From NCBI GenBank assembly GCA_900208305.1, contig OAPG01000017.1, positions 434,001-498,000 of the forward strand: a stretch of 64,000 bases of DNA, read 5' to 3'. Below, one piece after another: positions 35,747 to 47,200 of the stretch (positions are counted from its first letter, which is position 1; the number at the start of each line of letters is the position of its first letter). Both the position numbers and the translations under genes were made by a program. The notes beneath the pieces are model-generated. The model was given only the letters and a program-made list of their open reading frames with translations, searched no databases and had not been told where the DNA came from. The stretch comes from Melanopsichium pennsylvanicum. Its lineage: Eukaryota > Basidiomycota > Ustilaginomycetes > Ustilaginales.

Positions 35747-35988
35747 ATACACAACATCGATTTGTTTTGTTGTAAATTCCCAAAAGCTTCAGTCATTGAC
35801 TAGCTCTCCACACGACTTCACACATTCTTATGGAATTGCAGAAACAATCAAACCCAAACGCAATTTTTTTTGACAAACGGGAACAAGGTCGGTGTTGTGG
35901 CGGGCCATGGTGGAAAAAGAATTGATGTTTGATCAGAGGATGAGTGTGGTGCGAACGTGAAGGAATGCTATCCTACTTGTGGGAAGGT

Positions 35989-38628
35989 TTACGTGAAAAT
36001 GGAACTTGTCTGAGCAGATAATTGCTGTTGATGTTGCTGTTGATGTTGGTGTTGCTCCCTCATGCGAGCACGGTTCTCGAGCATTCGCCTGAGGACAAAG
36101 ATGGAACCTGTTTCCCTATCAAACTCTTGTGCTTGTACCTCTTGATCGGTTTCGCTTATCGATCTCTGCAATTGTAGAGCTTGCATGAGCTCCCGATTAC
36201 GCAACAAAGCTTGCCTCTTTCTTGATTCAATCTCATCCATAGCCTCCTTCACCGCTTCTGTCGGCAACACCTCCCGATCAATCAATGCCAAATGTTTGAG
36301 AATGAAGCCTTCCAATCTCTCCCACACCCTTGCGGACACATTAACACGCGTGAGAGTTCGAACCAAAAGACTGAGACGGCGATTCACGTTGGTCGCCATA
36401 GTCTCACCTCGGCCGGGACGACCACCACGAAGCGTGACCCTGCTGAGTTTGTCTAAAACTTTGCTCTCGTTGAAGAGAGCAGCAAAACGATGAATCCGGG
36501 TCAGCGACGTGATCGGATCGTCGTCGCCTTCAGCGCCTTCCTTACGTCGCGGTGATATCGCAGAATTTGCACCGTCCTTCCGAGATGAAACCATTGGAGT
36601 AGCACGATACGTCATCTCGTATTGATCAAAGGTGTGGTTGAGCAGGCTCAGACCACGTCTCAACGTCTGCCAAGGATAGGTACCGGTGAAAGTGCGATAC
36701 GCTACATCTGTCTTCGCAGTGCCCTGCTGACGAGTCCAACCGCCTTGAGACAGATAGTCGGATGACCATGCATGAATCCAACGCTTCCACAGTCGCACGA
36801 GTATCACATCTGGATCGTGCGCCTTTGGGTCAAAATCTGATGATGGGTTGGGCGGAAAGCAGACGCCAGTCCAGACGCGGCCGAACCATTCCTTGGAAAG
36901 ACCCCGATGCAGAACCTCAAAAGCCGCATCCCGACCCTTGATGATGTGGCGCTGCTGCATAGCTGCAGAGAGGAGAAAGATGACACCGCTGCGTTGGCGG
37001 AGGATGAGCTCGCGTTGTTGCTCGGCTGACTCTGTGTCGATGATGGATTGAATGTGCAGCAAGAGACAGAGCTGCTTGAGACCTTGATCGATATCAGCAA
37101 GCGCTGCAGACAGGCGTAGACGCAACGATATTGATGCCATCTTGCATTCGGTGATAGGCTTGTCATAGAGCGTGCCAACCAACGGGTTCTTGTCAGCCTT
37201 GGGCACTGACTCGAGCTGGTGGATCAAATTCCGAACTCGGCTCAACGTTGGGGCTGGAATCTTGGAGCGAGGCCGCGCATCAAGCTCGATTGCGTCAATC
37301 TCGGCATGGATGAGTGCGGACAAGAATCGGGGCATGCTGGGGGACGAGTCGCTCTGAGAAGCTCCAATGAAGTGGCTATAGATTGTGCGAGACATACGGA
37401 GTAGGCTGCTTGCATGCGCTGTCGAGGTATGTATCAAGGAGGCGCGGCGAAGAGGGGCGCAAAGGCCATGCACCACGGTCGCGAGGAATTCGTCATCGAG
37501 GGCGATGTTGTTCGCTTCCATGGTTGCCTTCAACGTCAAAATGTCGCTCTGGATGTGCTGAGACTGTCGTTCGATGTCGATCTGGTTCCCATCAGTAAAC
37601 TGTGAGCTGCGCTCATGAAGCAGTGCGATCAGCTGGAGCTGATAGTGGAAGATAGTGGCAGGGAGCGAGTGCTGGTCGAGCAAATCAAAGCATTCTTGGA
37701 CGCGTTTGAACAGGCCACAATGTGAGAAGCCCTTCATCAGATGGAAGACGACGCGCGACGTGGCGAGAGTCACTTCGTTGTCGGAGATCTCGCTAGAATT
37801 CTGGGTCTTTTGTGCAGTTGAGTCTAGTTCATCTGCAGATTTGTGGGCCAAGCGACATTGCACGATATGCAATAATTGTCTAAGCGTAGCCTTGGCTAAA
37901 TGGTTGCCAGCGCTTGTAGCAAGGCAATCGAGAACGCGCACAGAGAAACCATGCCGAGGAACCGACCGAAAGACATGGTACAGAGTCTGAGAAACGAGCG
38001 AGTCCATCGAGATGATGTCATTCTTGCCAGTTCTACGGGTAACGGAAAACGAAGCATCTAGTAACGAGAGGAGAAAATGCTCGTTGAGATCCAGCGTGGG
38101 TGTCGGTTGATACTTGTGCGAAAGTGAGCGCCTGTGCGATTGCCTGACTCGCTTTCGTTCCTCAACGATAATGTCAGTATCACGGAGAGCTTTGGCAGTT
38201 GAAACAAGGCGTTGTTCAGTGCGAGCAGCACGGAGCTGTGAGTTGATGTAAGCAATGCCTTGATCGATTGACGATGAAGATGATGATGGCTGACCAAATG
38301 AAGCCTGTCTCGGAATTTTAGCGTGGAAGGAGGTGAAGTTGACACTAGACCTGCGTCGATGGACCGAAGTCCGCGTTCGTTGCGAGGCCTTTGAGGTCTG
38401 ACTTGAGCATTCTGGTGCGTTGGACGCAAACGACTGACTAGCGGGCCGTCGAATGGAAGCATTGTATCGTCGTGCAGCGAATGGTAGCTGGTGGAAGCTG
38501 GGGGCTAAGAAGTCCGGAACAGCTGCCGAGTTGTATGATGACCGATTCTGAAGGGAGACCGAGCTGATGGATTTTGATGTTATCTCAAAGCTACCGATCC
38601 AGGCAAGCGAGCTACGCCAACGTACCAT
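35989..38628 (-). CDS. probable mitochondrial PPR-like helical-repeat protein
   Basis: A protein of 879 residues with no intron. The N-terminus is rich in Arg, Ser and hydrophobic residues with almost no acidic residues in the first 70 positions, as in mitochondrial targeting sequences. The middle is helical, with stretches such as FHLMKGFSHCGLFKRVQECF followed by LPATIFHYQLQLIALL that resemble pentatricopeptide repeats, although no clean 35-residue array can be counted. The C-terminus is a charged helix with a His/Gln run (HQHQQQHQQQ). The protein is probably a mitochondrial RNA-metabolism factor, but this rests only on the targeting-like start and the repeat-like helices. It shares a promoter region with DBP4. 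Confidence 0.7.
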   Translation of the reverse strand: MVRWRSSLAWIGSFEITSKSISSVSLQNRSSYNSAAVPDFLAPSFHQLPFAARRYNASIRRPASQSFASNAPECSSQTSKASQRTRTSVHRRRSSVNFTSFHAKIPRQASFGQPSSSSSSIDQGIAYINSQLRAARTEQRLVSTAKALRDTDIIVEERKRVRQSHRRSLSHKYQPTPTLDLNEHFLLSLLDASFSVTRRTGKNDIISMDSLVSQTLYHVFRSVPRHGFSVRVLDCLATSAGNHLAKATLRQLLHIVQCRLAHKSADELDSTAQKTQNSSEISDNEVTLATSRVVFHLMKGFSHCGLFKRVQECFDLLDQHSLPATIFHYQLQLIALLHERSSQFTDGNQIDIERQSQHIQSDILTLKATMEANNIALDDEFLATVVHGLCAPLRRASLIHTSTAHASSLLRMSRTIYSHFIGASQSDSSPSMPRFLSALIHAEIDAIELDARPRSKIPAPTLSRVRNLIHQLESVPKADKNPLVGTLYDKPITECKMASISLRLRLSAALADIDQGLKQLCLLLHIQSIIDTESAEQQRELILRQRSGVIFLLSAAMQQRHIIKGRDAAFEVLHRGLSKEWFGRVWTGVCFPPNPSSDFDPKAHDPDVILVRLWKRWIHAWSSDYLSQGGWTRQQGTAKTDVAYRTFTGTYPWQTLRRGLSLLNHTFDQYEMTYRATPMVSSRKDGANSAISPRRKEGAEGDDDPITSLTRIHRFAALFNESKVLDKLSRVTLRGGRPGRGETMATNVNRRLSLLVRTLTRVNVSARVWERLEGFILKHLALIDREVLPTEAVKEAMDEIESRKRQALLRNRELMQALQLQRSISETDQEVQAQEFDRETGSIFVLRRMLENRARMREQHQHQQQHQQQLSAQTSSIFT

Positions 38629-39296
38629 GGTGAAACGCTGTGTCGCCGGCTGTGATTAGGATGGGACACCTCGGTCGCAGGGTGTCTCGACTGCGCGGCC
38701 AGGCCAGGCCATGCGGAACGAGCGTGTTTTGAGTGATCTAGTTCATTCTCATCTGCTATGACGATATGTCGACCTATGTGTGACGATGAGAGCGTTGCGA
38801 TAGTCGTGATTACAGACAGCGGAAAGAGGGGATCAAGGCCGAGAACATTGTCTTGAACGTTCCACAAGGTCAAATCACGGAAGTCGGAAGGTTAAGGTCA
38901 CGTGTATTGCATTTTTTTGTTCTTTCCTTTTTTAAAATTAGGAAAGAAGCGTGGAACTTTGGTTTTTTCTGTGCTGCTCAGCATGTTTTTTTTTCTCTCT
39001 GCAAATTTCAAAAAAAAGGGCGAACACAAAGGCGAAAGTTTCGGCTCACAAATGATGTCGACAAAGTCATTTTTCCTTCTTCCTACCTTGTTTTCACCTC
39101 GTAAAACTATACCCTTCAAACCAGACCGCTCCTGATTTTATCTGGGGGATCGATAGCAGCTTCGTCAAACCATGTCTTCTCAGTTCTGCTGAGCTTTCGA
39201 CTCTTTGTGCTCGGGTTTCTGATCACGTATTGATAATTGTTGCCCCTACAAAACGCGATCCTCGGTCAGACAAAAGCCTCACAATCACAAGTCAAG
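38629..39296. other. divergent promoter region upstream of DBP4
   Basis: This 668-base region lies between the minus-strand helical-repeat gene and DBP4. It holds several T and A runs between 38910 and 39020. No gene is seen. Confidence 0.6.
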
Positions 39297-42026
39297 ATGC
39301 CACCCTCATCAGCCGCAGAAGGCTCCACAAAGGGGAAGAAGGGCGGTCCCTCTCCTCATCTCAAGTCTCGCTCTAGGAACGCTCGAAAGCTCAAGCGTCA
39401 CGTAGAGGATGTCGAGATCACTCAGCTCGAGCACGGTATCAATGGCTTCGTCGAACCATCCAGTTTCAAGCAATTTGCTCAGCTGCCCTTGTCGGATCGA
39501 ACACGGCGTGGTCTCAAAAAGGCCGGATACACTGACATGACCGACATTCAGGCAAAATCGCTCCCTCTCTCGCTCAACGGAAAGGACGTCCTCGGTGCAG
39601 CAAGGACTGGATCCGGCAAGACATTGGCATTTTTAATACCCATCCTCGAGATCCTCTATCGCAGAAAATGGGGCCCTTCCGACGGTCTGGGTGCTCTCGT
39701 CATTTCACCCACTCGAGAGCTCGCCATTCAGATCTTCGAGGTCCTTCGCAAGATCGGTCCCTACCACACTTTTTCAGCTGGTCTCGTCATCGGTGGCAAG
39801 GACCTCAAACAGGAGAAAGATCGTCTCTCGCGTATGAACATTCTTGTCGCTACACCTGGCCGTCTGCTGCAGCACATGGATCAGACTCTTGGCTTTGACA
39901 CTTCCAATCTGCAGGTGCTGGTGCTTGACGAAGCGGATCGTATCCTCGACATGGGTTTCTCGCGTACACTCAACGCGATCGTCGAGAACCTTCCCCGCGG
40001 ACGACAGACCATGCTTTTCTCTGCCACACAGACCAAGCGTGTTAAGGACTTGGCACGACTCTCGCTGCAAGACCCCGAATACGTGGCTGTTCGCGATCCG
40101 GAGAATGAGGCCTCCACGCCCAAAGGTCTGGAGCAGCACTACATGCTCGTTGAACTCGAAAAAAAGCTCGACTTGCTCTTCTCCTTCATCCGCACCCACA
40201 CCAAGTGCAAGGCGCTCGTCTTCATGAGCTCATGCCGTCAAGTTCAGTTTGTTCACGAGACTTTCTGCAAGCTGCGACCCGGTGTCAGTCTGATGGCCCT
40301 TCACGGAAAGCAGAAGCAGGCCAAGCGTCTGCAGATCTTCACGCAGTTCGCAAAAACGCAACATGCGCTCCTCTTTGCCACCGACATTGCTGCGCGTGGT
40401 CTCGATTTCCCCGCTGTCGATTGGGTTATCCAGCTCGATGTGCCTGAAGACGTCGACACCTACATTCACCGTGTCGGAAGAACAGCACGATACACCGCCA
40501 AGGGCAACAGCTTGCTATTTGTGCTCCCCAACGAAGAGAAAGGCATCCTCGAGGCGCTTGCTACAAAGCATATCCCAATCGGACGAATCAAGCCCAAGGA
40601 GAGCAAAACCCAAAGCATCCAGAACCAGCTGCAGGCCTTCGCCTTCCAGGAGCCGCAGATCAAGCATCTTGCCCAGAAGGCCTTCGTTTCCTACGTCCGA
40701 TCCATCCACCTGCAGAAGAACAAGGACATCTTCGACGTCACTGCACTCCCTCTTGAACCCTTTGCTGCCGCCTTGGGTCTGCCAGGAGCGCCCAAGGTCA
40801 AATTTGTCAAAGAGGCGGCCAAGGTCAAGAAAGCCGCGGCTTACAAGGCTGCCCAGGGTGTCGGCAACGGCAAGGAAGGCGAAGCGGGCTCAGACGATGA
40901 AGAGGCAACGACAGACAAGAACGGCAAGGTGCGCACAAAATACGATCGCATGTTCGAACGCAAGAACCAAGACATTCTGAGCGAGCACTATTCCAAGCTC
41001 ATTGCTGACGATGTCTCTTCCGACGAAGGTAGCGACGATAATTCTGAGGGATCTGCCGACGATTCTGACCCGGAAACCTCGTCGGAAAGCGCAGAGGATG
41101 GCGAAGAAACGCGCTACGGTCGATCTGCAGCGCGACGCAAGGAAGACCGTCTCGTTGGCAGTGACACTTCTGATTCAGAAGATGACTCTGACGTTGATGG
41201 CGCAGCCAAAGAAGCGCTGGGCGCTTCCAGATCGGCTTCCAAGCCGCGCATCACTGCCAATGGTGACGACGATTTCCTCACGCTCAAGCGTGCCGATCAT
41301 GCTCTCGAAGACGACGGCGATGCTTATGGCATAGGCGGGGATGTTGTACCGATCACCATGGAGCAAGCCAAGGCCGACGCCACCGAGAACCTCTCGAAGC
41401 GAAAGCTGGCCATGGGTCAAAGCAAGAAGGCGCTTGCGCTCGCTGGAAAGCGCGGTATCGGCGAGAAGCTCATCTTTGACAAAGATGGTGAAGCACACGC
41501 GCTGTACGAGCTGCAGGACGAGGACGCGTTCAAGAAGCAAGGAGATGCCAAGACACAGGCGCAACGCTGGGAAGAGCAAGAGCGGGAACGCATGCAGCAG
41601 GCCGACCTCAAGGATAAAGAGCTTGCCAAGGAGAAACGTCGCGAAAAGCGACGTCGCCAGAAAGAGCGCGAGAAGGCTGCAGAGCGCCGCGACGACGACC
41701 TGGAAGACGAGAATGACAGCGCTGGTGACATTAGTTCGGACGATGATGAGGCAGGTGGATTCGGTGGTGGCGGCCGAGCGGTTCTGGCACCCATCGACAA
41801 CCGATCTGATGGTTACGAGACGCCGGACTTTGAATTGTCTTCTGAAGACGAAGACGAGAGTGATGATGATGATGATGAGCGGATGTATCAGGCTCAGGCA
41901 CCATCCTCGAAACGTCGTAAAATCGCACTTTCTTCCGATGTGCCAAGCAAACGGACAGCAACGAAGAAGAGCAAGCTGGAGCAAGAGGAAGAGTTGGCGC
42001 TTCGCTTGCTCGCTGGCGATGCTTGA
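39297..42026 (+). CDS. DBP4: ATP-dependent RNA helicase DBP4 (DDX10 family)
   Basis: A nucleolar DEAD-box helicase of 909 residues, needed in the family for early 18S rRNA processing and release of U14 snoRNA. The Q-motif region (FKQFAQLPLSDRTRRGLKKA) precedes motif I AARTGSGKT (101-109), motif II DEAD (211-214), motif III SAT (242-244) and the C-terminal helicase motifs, including HRVGRTARY. The segment after the helicase core with GILEAL and SYVRSIHLQKNKDIFDV is typical of DBP4. The tail is a long acidic and basic low-complexity region with a coiled coil (KDKELAKEKRREKRRRQKER), as in other fungal DBP4 proteins. The start at 39297 is preferred over the in-frame ATG at 39237 because the basic block after MPPSSA matches other DBP4 starts. 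Confidence 0.95.
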   Translation: MPPSSAAEGSTKGKKGGPSPHLKSRSRNARKLKRHVEDVEITQLEHGINGFVEPSSFKQFAQLPLSDRTRRGLKKAGYTDMTDIQAKSLPLSLNGKDVLGAARTGSGKTLAFLIPILEILYRRKWGPSDGLGALVISPTRELAIQIFEVLRKIGPYHTFSAGLVIGGKDLKQEKDRLSRMNILVATPGRLLQHMDQTLGFDTSNLQVLVLDEADRILDMGFSRTLNAIVENLPRGRQTMLFSATQTKRVKDLARLSLQDPEYVAVRDPENEASTPKGLEQHYMLVELEKKLDLLFSFIRTHTKCKALVFMSSCRQVQFVHETFCKLRPGVSLMALHGKQKQAKRLQIFTQFAKTQHALLFATDIAARGLDFPAVDWVIQLDVPEDVDTYIHRVGRTARYTAKGNSLLFVLPNEEKGILEALATKHIPIGRIKPKESKTQSIQNQLQAFAFQEPQIKHLAQKAFVSYVRSIHLQKNKDIFDVTALPLEPFAAALGLPGAPKVKFVKEAAKVKKAAAYKAAQGVGNGKEGEAGSDDEEATTDKNGKVRTKYDRMFERKNQDILSEHYSKLIADDVSSDEGSDDNSEGSADDSDPETSSESAEDGEETRYGRSAARRKEDRLVGSDTSDSEDDSDVDGAAKEALGASRSASKPRITANGDDDFLTLKRADHALEDDGDAYGIGGDVVPITMEQAKADATENLSKRKLAMGQSKKALALAGKRGIGEKLIFDKDGEAHALYELQDEDAFKKQGDAKTQAQRWEEQERERMQQADLKDKELAKEKRREKRRRQKEREKAAERRDDDLEDENDSAGDISSDDDEAGGFGGGGRAVLAPIDNRSDGYETPDFELSSEDEDESDDDDDERMYQAQAPSSKRRKIALSSDVPSKRTATKKSKLEQEEELALRLLAGDA

Positions 42027-44277
42027 ACCTGCATCAGTGAGTACAGACAATCATGCCTCTTGTGCACAAAGAAAGTTGCTCTGGCGGTTTTGCTTCCATT
42101 TTGGTGTATGGTGGAAAAGGCGCACTCGCATGATGGTACTCGTGTAATTTGCGCCTGAAGGACGTAGGTGTCCCTCTTTTCCACGAGAGAAGCGGTACAA
42201 TGGGGCTCGCTAGCCGGCAAGCCCTGGCACCTTCGGCTCGATGAAACCAACACTTCTGATACGCATGTGCAGCTTTGCATCATAATACACCCACTTGGGA
42301 AGTTTGACGGGGGAGCAACAGCAGCAACGAAAGCAGTCAATAAGTTTGAATTCAGTGGTACTCACACTTTTGCACTCTTGTTTATTCTTGCCTCGGTGTT
42401 TTACATACCGAAAGATCTGCACAACCCGCGTCAAATGCACTTGGGCAGTTGATATCGTTGCTGTCTCTCTCTTTTTCTCTTGTATTTGTATCAAATTTGC
42501 ATTCGTCCAATACGACAACTTGCCTATTGCATCTCCATTTACACAGTGTTTGACACGTTTGCGTTGGAATGTGAGACAATGTTTGGTCGACGAGCGAGCG
42601 CTAAAAAGTTGATGTGGACGAGGAGGTATATTCGTGATATTGAAAGTGTTGCCAGCCTCGCCTGACTGTGAGTGTTGGCAGAGGCGCAACTTTGACTCAG
42701 ACTCGAAAAAGCAGCAAGCTCGACGATGCAGTAAATTACTGTAACTGTGGTAATCGACGCTTGAGCATAGACTTGAAGGTTGAGAAAGCCAAATCGCGAG
42801 GCGGTGATCAACCAGCAGCACGAGTAGCGCTTCTCAAGAAGAAGAGAGATGCCGCAGTACTCTGAATCATAGGGAAAATATAAGTTAGAGTACGCTTGCC
42901 GCACCGAAGCTGAGCAAGAGCGCCTAACTTCAAAAATGCCTGTTCTATATCGTATTTGTACAGCGCACATTGCGTACGTATGCAGTAGGTGGATCAGATC
43001 GCGATAGCCCCTCAAGACGGAGCAACCTTATCGGGCGACCATAGCTCAAGTCCAAGCTCAGCTGCACATGTAAAATAAATGGTGATTTTATGAAAATTCG
43101 GGCTTCAAGGGCGACTGATAATACTACGGTGTGTAGAGTGAGAAATTCGTGATTGTAGAAAGAGTCAATTTCAGTTAAGAACGGTCTGCGAGTTCAGAGA
43201 TGAAAGAGATCGCAATTGCCGAAGCCAGTCAAGGCCGGCTGGCTGGCTCACTGTGCCTGATCCCGTTTTTTTCTTTTTCTTTTTTGACTCTGATCCCACA
43301 CACGCTTTGCCTCTTAACACGTAAGGGAGATGCGGGCGCTGCGGCCGTTAGTTGACTCCACTTTTTGACTGAATGGACTGAATGCGAGCCAGAAGAGTGT
43401 GAGTGTAGCTTGGCTTATCACGCGTTCAGCAGACGCTTTCTTTGCGAATGCTGAGCAGCAACATTCACATTGTGATTTCTTTCAAGCGACAGGGTGACAG
43501 AGTGACAGATTGGACACTAAGTAAGTTAGTTAGTCAAGGTGTGATGATTTATTATTAATTATGTGAGAGAGAATAATAATGTGAATCGCAATACAAACGT
43601 CACCCTTTCCATTCACCACCACCACCACCACCACCATCCACCCTCTCTCTTCCGCCCATCGCATTCGCCAAGCTAATCTAACTTAGCCTGTCGCACACAC
43701 TGCCAACATCCCAATCATAGTAGCGTGCGTGCATTCAACCTCAACCTTACCCCAAATCGTAGACTCGAGAATCAAACGCGCTTCCTAGTCCGCACTCTCT
43801 TTTGCTCTCTTGACTCTTAACTCTCGTCTCTCACCCCGTTTTCAGCATTCAAATCCTTTTCGCCATCGCCATCATACTTCAGCATTTCACCATCGCGTCG
43901 TTCACATCAGCATCAAACCACCAATATCACTCTTGACCACTGTCAACATTGTCACCACCCTTGCAACCTCATATCTCAACCTCGGCACTCACCTGCATCT
44001 CGTCAACGCCTTGATGCTTGCACTTCGGCCGTAATCTTTCCCTTACTCAACACCTTTTCTTAACCCACCGACACCGCAGAGCAAGCTTTGCAACTCAGCA
44101 CATCCCATCACAGCTTTCTACCTTTTTGCACGTCACATACTTGCGCTGGATTCAACGTCTTCGCTCCCTCAAACACATTCCCCACCTGATTCCATCACTT
44201 CATCCTGACTCTCATCAGCCTGGTGTATCTCATCCCATTCGCCAAGGCTTGGAAATATTTCTGACCCACCATTCTCC
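42027..44277. other. 2.25-kb intergenic region
   Basis: This lies between DBP4 and UFD4. Only short, unrecognised open frames are present, some overlapping on opposite strands near 42.2-43.0 kb. A CCA repeat lies at 43614-43635. From about 43650 on the sequence is C/T/A-rich and poor in G, which looks like a long 5' leader of UFD4. Confidence 0.6.
43614..43635. repeat. CAC trinucleotide repeat
   Basis: Seven CAC/ACC units, about 640 bases upstream of the UFD4 start. Confidence 0.9.
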
Positions 44278-47200
44278 ATGCCTGGTGATCGCACTCGAGC
44301 AAAGTCCAGCTCCCCTTCCAAAGCTCGCTCCACACCCAGATCCGCTGCTGGCGCTTCTTCAAGTGCTCGCTCCTCCTCCTCCACCACCTCCTCCGTCGCT
44401 ACCAATTCCACTCATCCTTCAGCCGAGTCCGGCTCCTCACGCCGCTCGAACGCGTCACTATCATTATCATCACCATCAGCAGCAGCAGCTGTTAAAACGT
44501 CACTTCGTAGAAGCCGCAGACTCTCCACTGCTGTCGTTCCAACCGACGAATCCTCTGATTCGCCCAGCGACACCTCCTTCCATTCCTACAACGAGCTGTC
44601 TGCACCTGTGACGCCCGCCACAGTCGCGTCCACTTCTGCTTCAAATCCTTCTTCCGCTAGCCGCAAGTCTCAACCTTCCCCCTGTAAGTCTCCCGCCACT
44701 CGATCTTCCACCTTGGCGCCTCAACAATCCACCCCTTCCCGGGTTGGCACCTCGTCCGACTCCACTGGCTCTGCTTCCAAGTCAATCGGCAGAAGTAAGC
44801 GCAAAGCCAAGCCAAAGGCGAGTTCGCACACTACCGCTGCAGACGCCTCCTCTTCCATTGCACCTCCTTCTGCTTCCGCCATAGGGTAAGTAAATCTTTG
44901 GCCGAAAGACCTTTCCGCCCTGAATCGAGTTTTGAGACAGCGGAAAAGTTCAATGGCTGACGTTATCGCTTCATATATTCTTCCCCTCAACCATTCACAC
45001 TCGATTCCGACGCACTCCGACCTACCTATGCTTCGCTTTCTGGGACATTTGTGACATTTTGATACCACTTTGGCTCTACATCATCAGAAAGCGTAAAGCT
45101 ACCTCCACCACTGCTCAGCAGACACCCAAAACCTCGAGCAGACGAGCCACCGCCTCTTCCGCATCCACAGGCGAGCCCAGCAATAAGCGTCAGAAGATCA
45201 ACTTGGGCCCCAGCAAGCCGTCTGGCCGTACGTCATCCACCTCGCCCTACTCCCTCCGCTCTCGTGCTCACGCCGCAGCCGGTTCATCTTCCACCTCATC
45301 CAAAATGACCGGCATCAAATCCATCGAATCTGACGCCCGCAGCTCGGCTAGATCCTCCTACACCAAGCCAAAAGCTAGTTCGAAACCCAAGCTTACCTCC
45401 ACCGGTGGTTCCACGATTTCTTCCAGCAACGCTCGCCAACTCGAATGCTCGGACGAATCGGGTCATGAGAACGACAAAGACGATGTGCACATGTCGGACC
45501 TGAGCGACCTCGACGATCCCGACGTCTCAACCAAGCATTCTGCCGGCAACAAGCAAGAGGCAAACGACGGGGTAGTGGAGGAATCAGCCAATGATGACGC
45601 CGCCGCCGCTCACGACGAGGACGAGGACTCGTACATCCGCGACGATGAGTTGGAAGAACTGGATGATGACGAGGAAGATGACGATGATATGGATGATCAC
45701 GATGAGGTTGACGACGGGCCTTCGCGTGGAGCCGATGGCCTCGGCACATTCGCAGACGAAGAGGACGAAGAGGATGAAGAGGACGATGGGGACGATGGGG
45801 ACAGAGACGACGATGGACACGGCGGCAGCATGTTTGGCCTGAATCTGCGAGCGATGGCCGGGTACATGTCCGGACTCTCCACGCGATTCCGCAACCTTCT
45901 CGCCTCTTTACGGAAGGACGACGATCCCACTTCCCAGATGGTCGCGCTCCAAGACCTTTCCGAATTGCTCAGCGTCAGCACCGAGGATACTCTAGCCGGC
46001 TACTTCCCGACCGATTCATTCGTTAAGGAGCTCGTGTACATCATGGGCGGTCCAAAGCCTGAACGAAGCGACCTCGGTGGCAAGTCTGCCAAGATTCAGC
46101 CTGTGGACGATGACGTGGATGACGAGATGCGAGCCGTGCTCGCTGCTGCCGCCGCCGCCGAAATGGAAGACAACGGCGCAAAGATGCTGCTCGCCTGTCG
46201 CTGCCTCGCCAACTTGATCGAGGCCATGCCCTACGCAGCTCACAGCGTCGTGGCTCATGGCGCCATCACCGTCCTCAACTCAAAGCTCATGGAGATCACC
46301 TTCATCGACCTGGCCGAACAGGTCTTGCAGACGCTTGAGAAGGTGTCGCAAGACTACCCTAGCTCCATTGTCAAGGAAGGCGGTCTGTCGGCGATCCTTC
46401 AGTACCTCGATTTTTTCAACATCCATATCCAGCGCACGGCCATGACCGCTGCGGCCAACTGCTGCCGCAAGCTCACTTCCGAATCGCTCAGCATGGTCAA
46501 GGACGTGATTCCCATCATCCAGAACGTCCTCACCTACAGCGATCAGCGTCTGGTCGAATCGGCCTGCAAGTGCGTCGTGCGCGTCGTTGACAGCTACAGG
46601 GCTAACCCTGAGCTGTTGGAGCAGCTTTTGACCAGCGAGCTGCTCGCTGCGCTCAACAACCTGCTTCTGCCCGCTTCTTCCTCGACCAGCTCCAACACCA
46701 GCCTCGGTGCCAGCGTCTACACCGACGTGCTCAAGGCGCTCGGCACAGCTTGTCGAAGCAGTCCTCGTCTGGCGGTCGTGCTCCTCGAGAACAACATTGT
46801 CGAGACGCTGTATCATCTGCTCACCGGCTCGCCTGCTCCGAATGATTCGGCTAGTGCGAAGGAGAGGGCGGATCTAACTCGACCTCATGGTGTCAAGCTG
46901 GAGTCCGAACACGGTTCAGGCCACGACAGTGCTGCTGAAACGGCTGCAGTCGCTGTTGTCCCTGAAGCTACTGGATCCGCCGTTGCTGTCGCTGATATGG
47001 CAGTGCTCCAAAACCTCGCACAACGACCCAAGGAGCAGATCCAGGAAGCGCTTTCGTTGGTCGGCGAACTGTTGCCTCCTCTGCCACGCGATGGCGTCTT
47101 TGATCCTCGAGCTTACACTGAAAAGGCCTATCTCGGACGCACCATCAAGAGAGAAACGCGATCGAGCTCGGCCGCGCGATTGCAAGATGAGGGTGACAAG

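Noticed and set aside
41175..42050. 291-codon minus-strand frame at the DBP4 3' end
   Set aside because: It is the complement of the acidic/basic low-complexity tail of DBP4, which produces long antisense frames.
44018..44611. 197-codon plus-strand frame overlapping UFD4 exon 1
   Set aside because: Pro/His-rich out-of-frame reading of the UFD4 leader and exon 1; the UFD4 frame is supported by an exact phase match across the intron.
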